A stretch of 6,880 nt of DNA from positions 1 through 6,880 of the forward strand of contig JABMML010000122.1 in assembly GCA_013205585.1 (NCBI GenBank), in the 5' to 3' direction. This document shows positions 6,060-6,880 of the stretch, in pieces. Position 1 is the first letter of the stretch, and each line of letters opens with the position of its first letter. The notes beneath the pieces are model-generated. The model searched no databases. It was not told the origin of the DNA and worked only from the letters and a program-made list of their open reading frames with translations. The position numbers and the translations under genes were made by a program. The DNA is from Chitinophagaceae bacterium. GTDB taxonomy: Bacteria > Bacteroidota > Bacteroidia > Chitinophagales > Chitinophagaceae.

Positions 6060-6880
6060 ATGAAGCAGCATATATATAATAGCATGGTTGGTTTAATAGC
6101 AGCATTTTTATTAATGATAAGCTTGCAAGCAGCAGGCCAAAAAAACGAATTTACATTCTTACAAAATAGCGTTGAAAATTATACCAAAAATAATTTACAA
6201 GAAAAAATTTACGTTCATACCGATAAGAACTTCTATGTAACGAATGAAATTTGCTGGTTTAAGATATATAATGTGGACGCCATTTTCAATAAGCCTTTAA
6301 ATATAAGCAAGGTTGCTTATATAGAATTAATAGACAATAATAATAAAGCCGTTTGGCAAGAAAAAATTGCCTTAAATGAAGGCAGTGGTAATGGATCCAT
6401 ACTTATGCCTAGCGCCATTGCCACTGGTAACTATACCCTAAGGGCTTATACCAATTGGATGAAAAACTTCGATGCTAGTTTTTTCTTCGAAAAGAAAATC
6501 TCTATTCTGAACCCCTCCTTAACACAAGAAAATAATTATACGCCTAATAAAGAAAATTATTCCATTCAAATTTTTCCAGAAGGCGGTAATTTAGTAGCGG
6601 GGCAATTAGCTAAAGTAGCTTTTAAAATGGTCAACCAATTTGGCAAAGGCATTCAAGCCAAGGGGTATTTATTAAATGAAAAAGGCGATACCATTACAAA
6701 GTGCAATACTTCTTCATTAGGCATAGGTAGTATGGGTATGGGTAGTTTTACATTCACCCCTCAGACAAACCAGGGCTATAGCTTATCGCTTACCACTAAT
6801 GACGATAAAATAATAAATCAAAAACTACCCAATGTATTTGATAAGGGCTATACCCTTAGCCTTGGCAATAGCGCCGCTGA
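6060..6880 (+). CDS. Secreted MG2 (alpha-2-macroglobulin-like) domain protein, 3' truncated by window end
   Basis: The frame opens at ATG 6060, 12 bases after the DUF4249 stop, and stays open through 273 codons to the window end, so the C-terminus is missing. A type I signal peptide spans 1-26 (hydrophobic core about 10-22, cleavage after AAG, before Gln27). Residues 48-70 contain EKIYVHTDKNFYVTNEICWF, the hallmark start of macroglobulin-like MG2 domains in Bacteroidota proteins (Tyr-x-His-Thr-Asp-Lys, then Trp-Phe-Lys). That domain runs to about 145 and includes GNYTLRAYTNWM. A second beta-domain starts at about 170 with FPEGGNLVAGQ (172-182) and VAFKMVNQFGKG, and reaches GMGSFTFTP near 226-234. 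I infer a multi-domain envelope or surface protein of perhaps 800-900 residues. Some relatives carry a plug-like fragment near the C-terminus, which cannot be tested here. Nothing seen indicates a thioester (CxEQ) motif in the visible part. Confidence 0.85.
   Translation, partial: MKQHIYNSMVGLIAAFLLMISLQAAGQKNEFTFLQNSVENYTKNNLQEKIYVHTDKNFYVTNEICWFKIYNVDAIFNKPLNISKVAYIELIDNNNKAVWQEKIALNEGSGNGSILMPSAIATGNYTLRAYTNWMKNFDASFFFEKKISILNPSLTQENNYTPNKENYSIQIFPEGGNLVAGQLAKVAFKMVNQFGKGIQAKGYLLNEKGDTITKCNTSSLGIGSMGMGSFTFTPQTNQGYSLSLTTNDDKIINQKLPNVFDKGYTLSLGNSAA

Overview
The window looks like a chromosomal segment of a low-GC member of the Bacteroidota, most likely near Chitinophagaceae or Sphingobacteriales. 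The basis is the gene content: a TonB-dependent receptor (TBDR) of the STN + carboxypeptidase-regulatory-like + plug + barrel type, a DUF4249 lipoprotein and an MG2-type (alpha-2-macroglobulin-like) secreted protein. The AT-rich sequence, the lack of clear Shine-Dalgarno sites and a promoter-like TTTG/TAnnTTTG pair also fit. Genus cannot be read from this.

Layout. (1) Positions 1-535 hold the C-terminal half of a CorA-type Mg2+/divalent-cation channel on the + strand, cut by the window start. (2) Positions 562-594 are a perfect 14-bp hairpin between convergent genes, probably a shared terminator. (3) Positions 617-1060 on the - strand encode a small uncharacterised lipoprotein with a proline-rich hinge and a Ser/Thr/Val-rich beta-type domain. 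A plausible promoter for it lies at 1094-1124. (4) Positions 1061-1342 are a divergent intergenic region with no gene but with clustered short direct repeats and two inverted repeats. (5) From 1343 to the window end, four + strand genes are packed with gaps of 4, 6 and 12 bases and look like one operon: an unknown secreted protein (249 aa), the TBDR (924 aa, probable TTG start), the DUF4249 lipoprotein (389 aa) and the first 273 codons of a secreted MG2-like protein that runs off the window.

How the genes may work together. All four operon products carry export signals: three type I signal peptides and one lipobox. The TBDR would be the energised outer-membrane gate, the DUF4249 protein a lipoprotein partner, and the MG2-like protein an envelope or surface component. 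The substrate is unknown. The organisation resembles a SusC/SusD pair in logic, but neither protein is a SusC/SusD by sequence. The STN domain suggests possible signalling to an anti-sigma factor, but no sigma/anti-sigma gene is in the window. The unknown first gene is the least characterised part of the locus. I see no CRISPR array, tRNA, rRNA, insertion sequence or phage gene.
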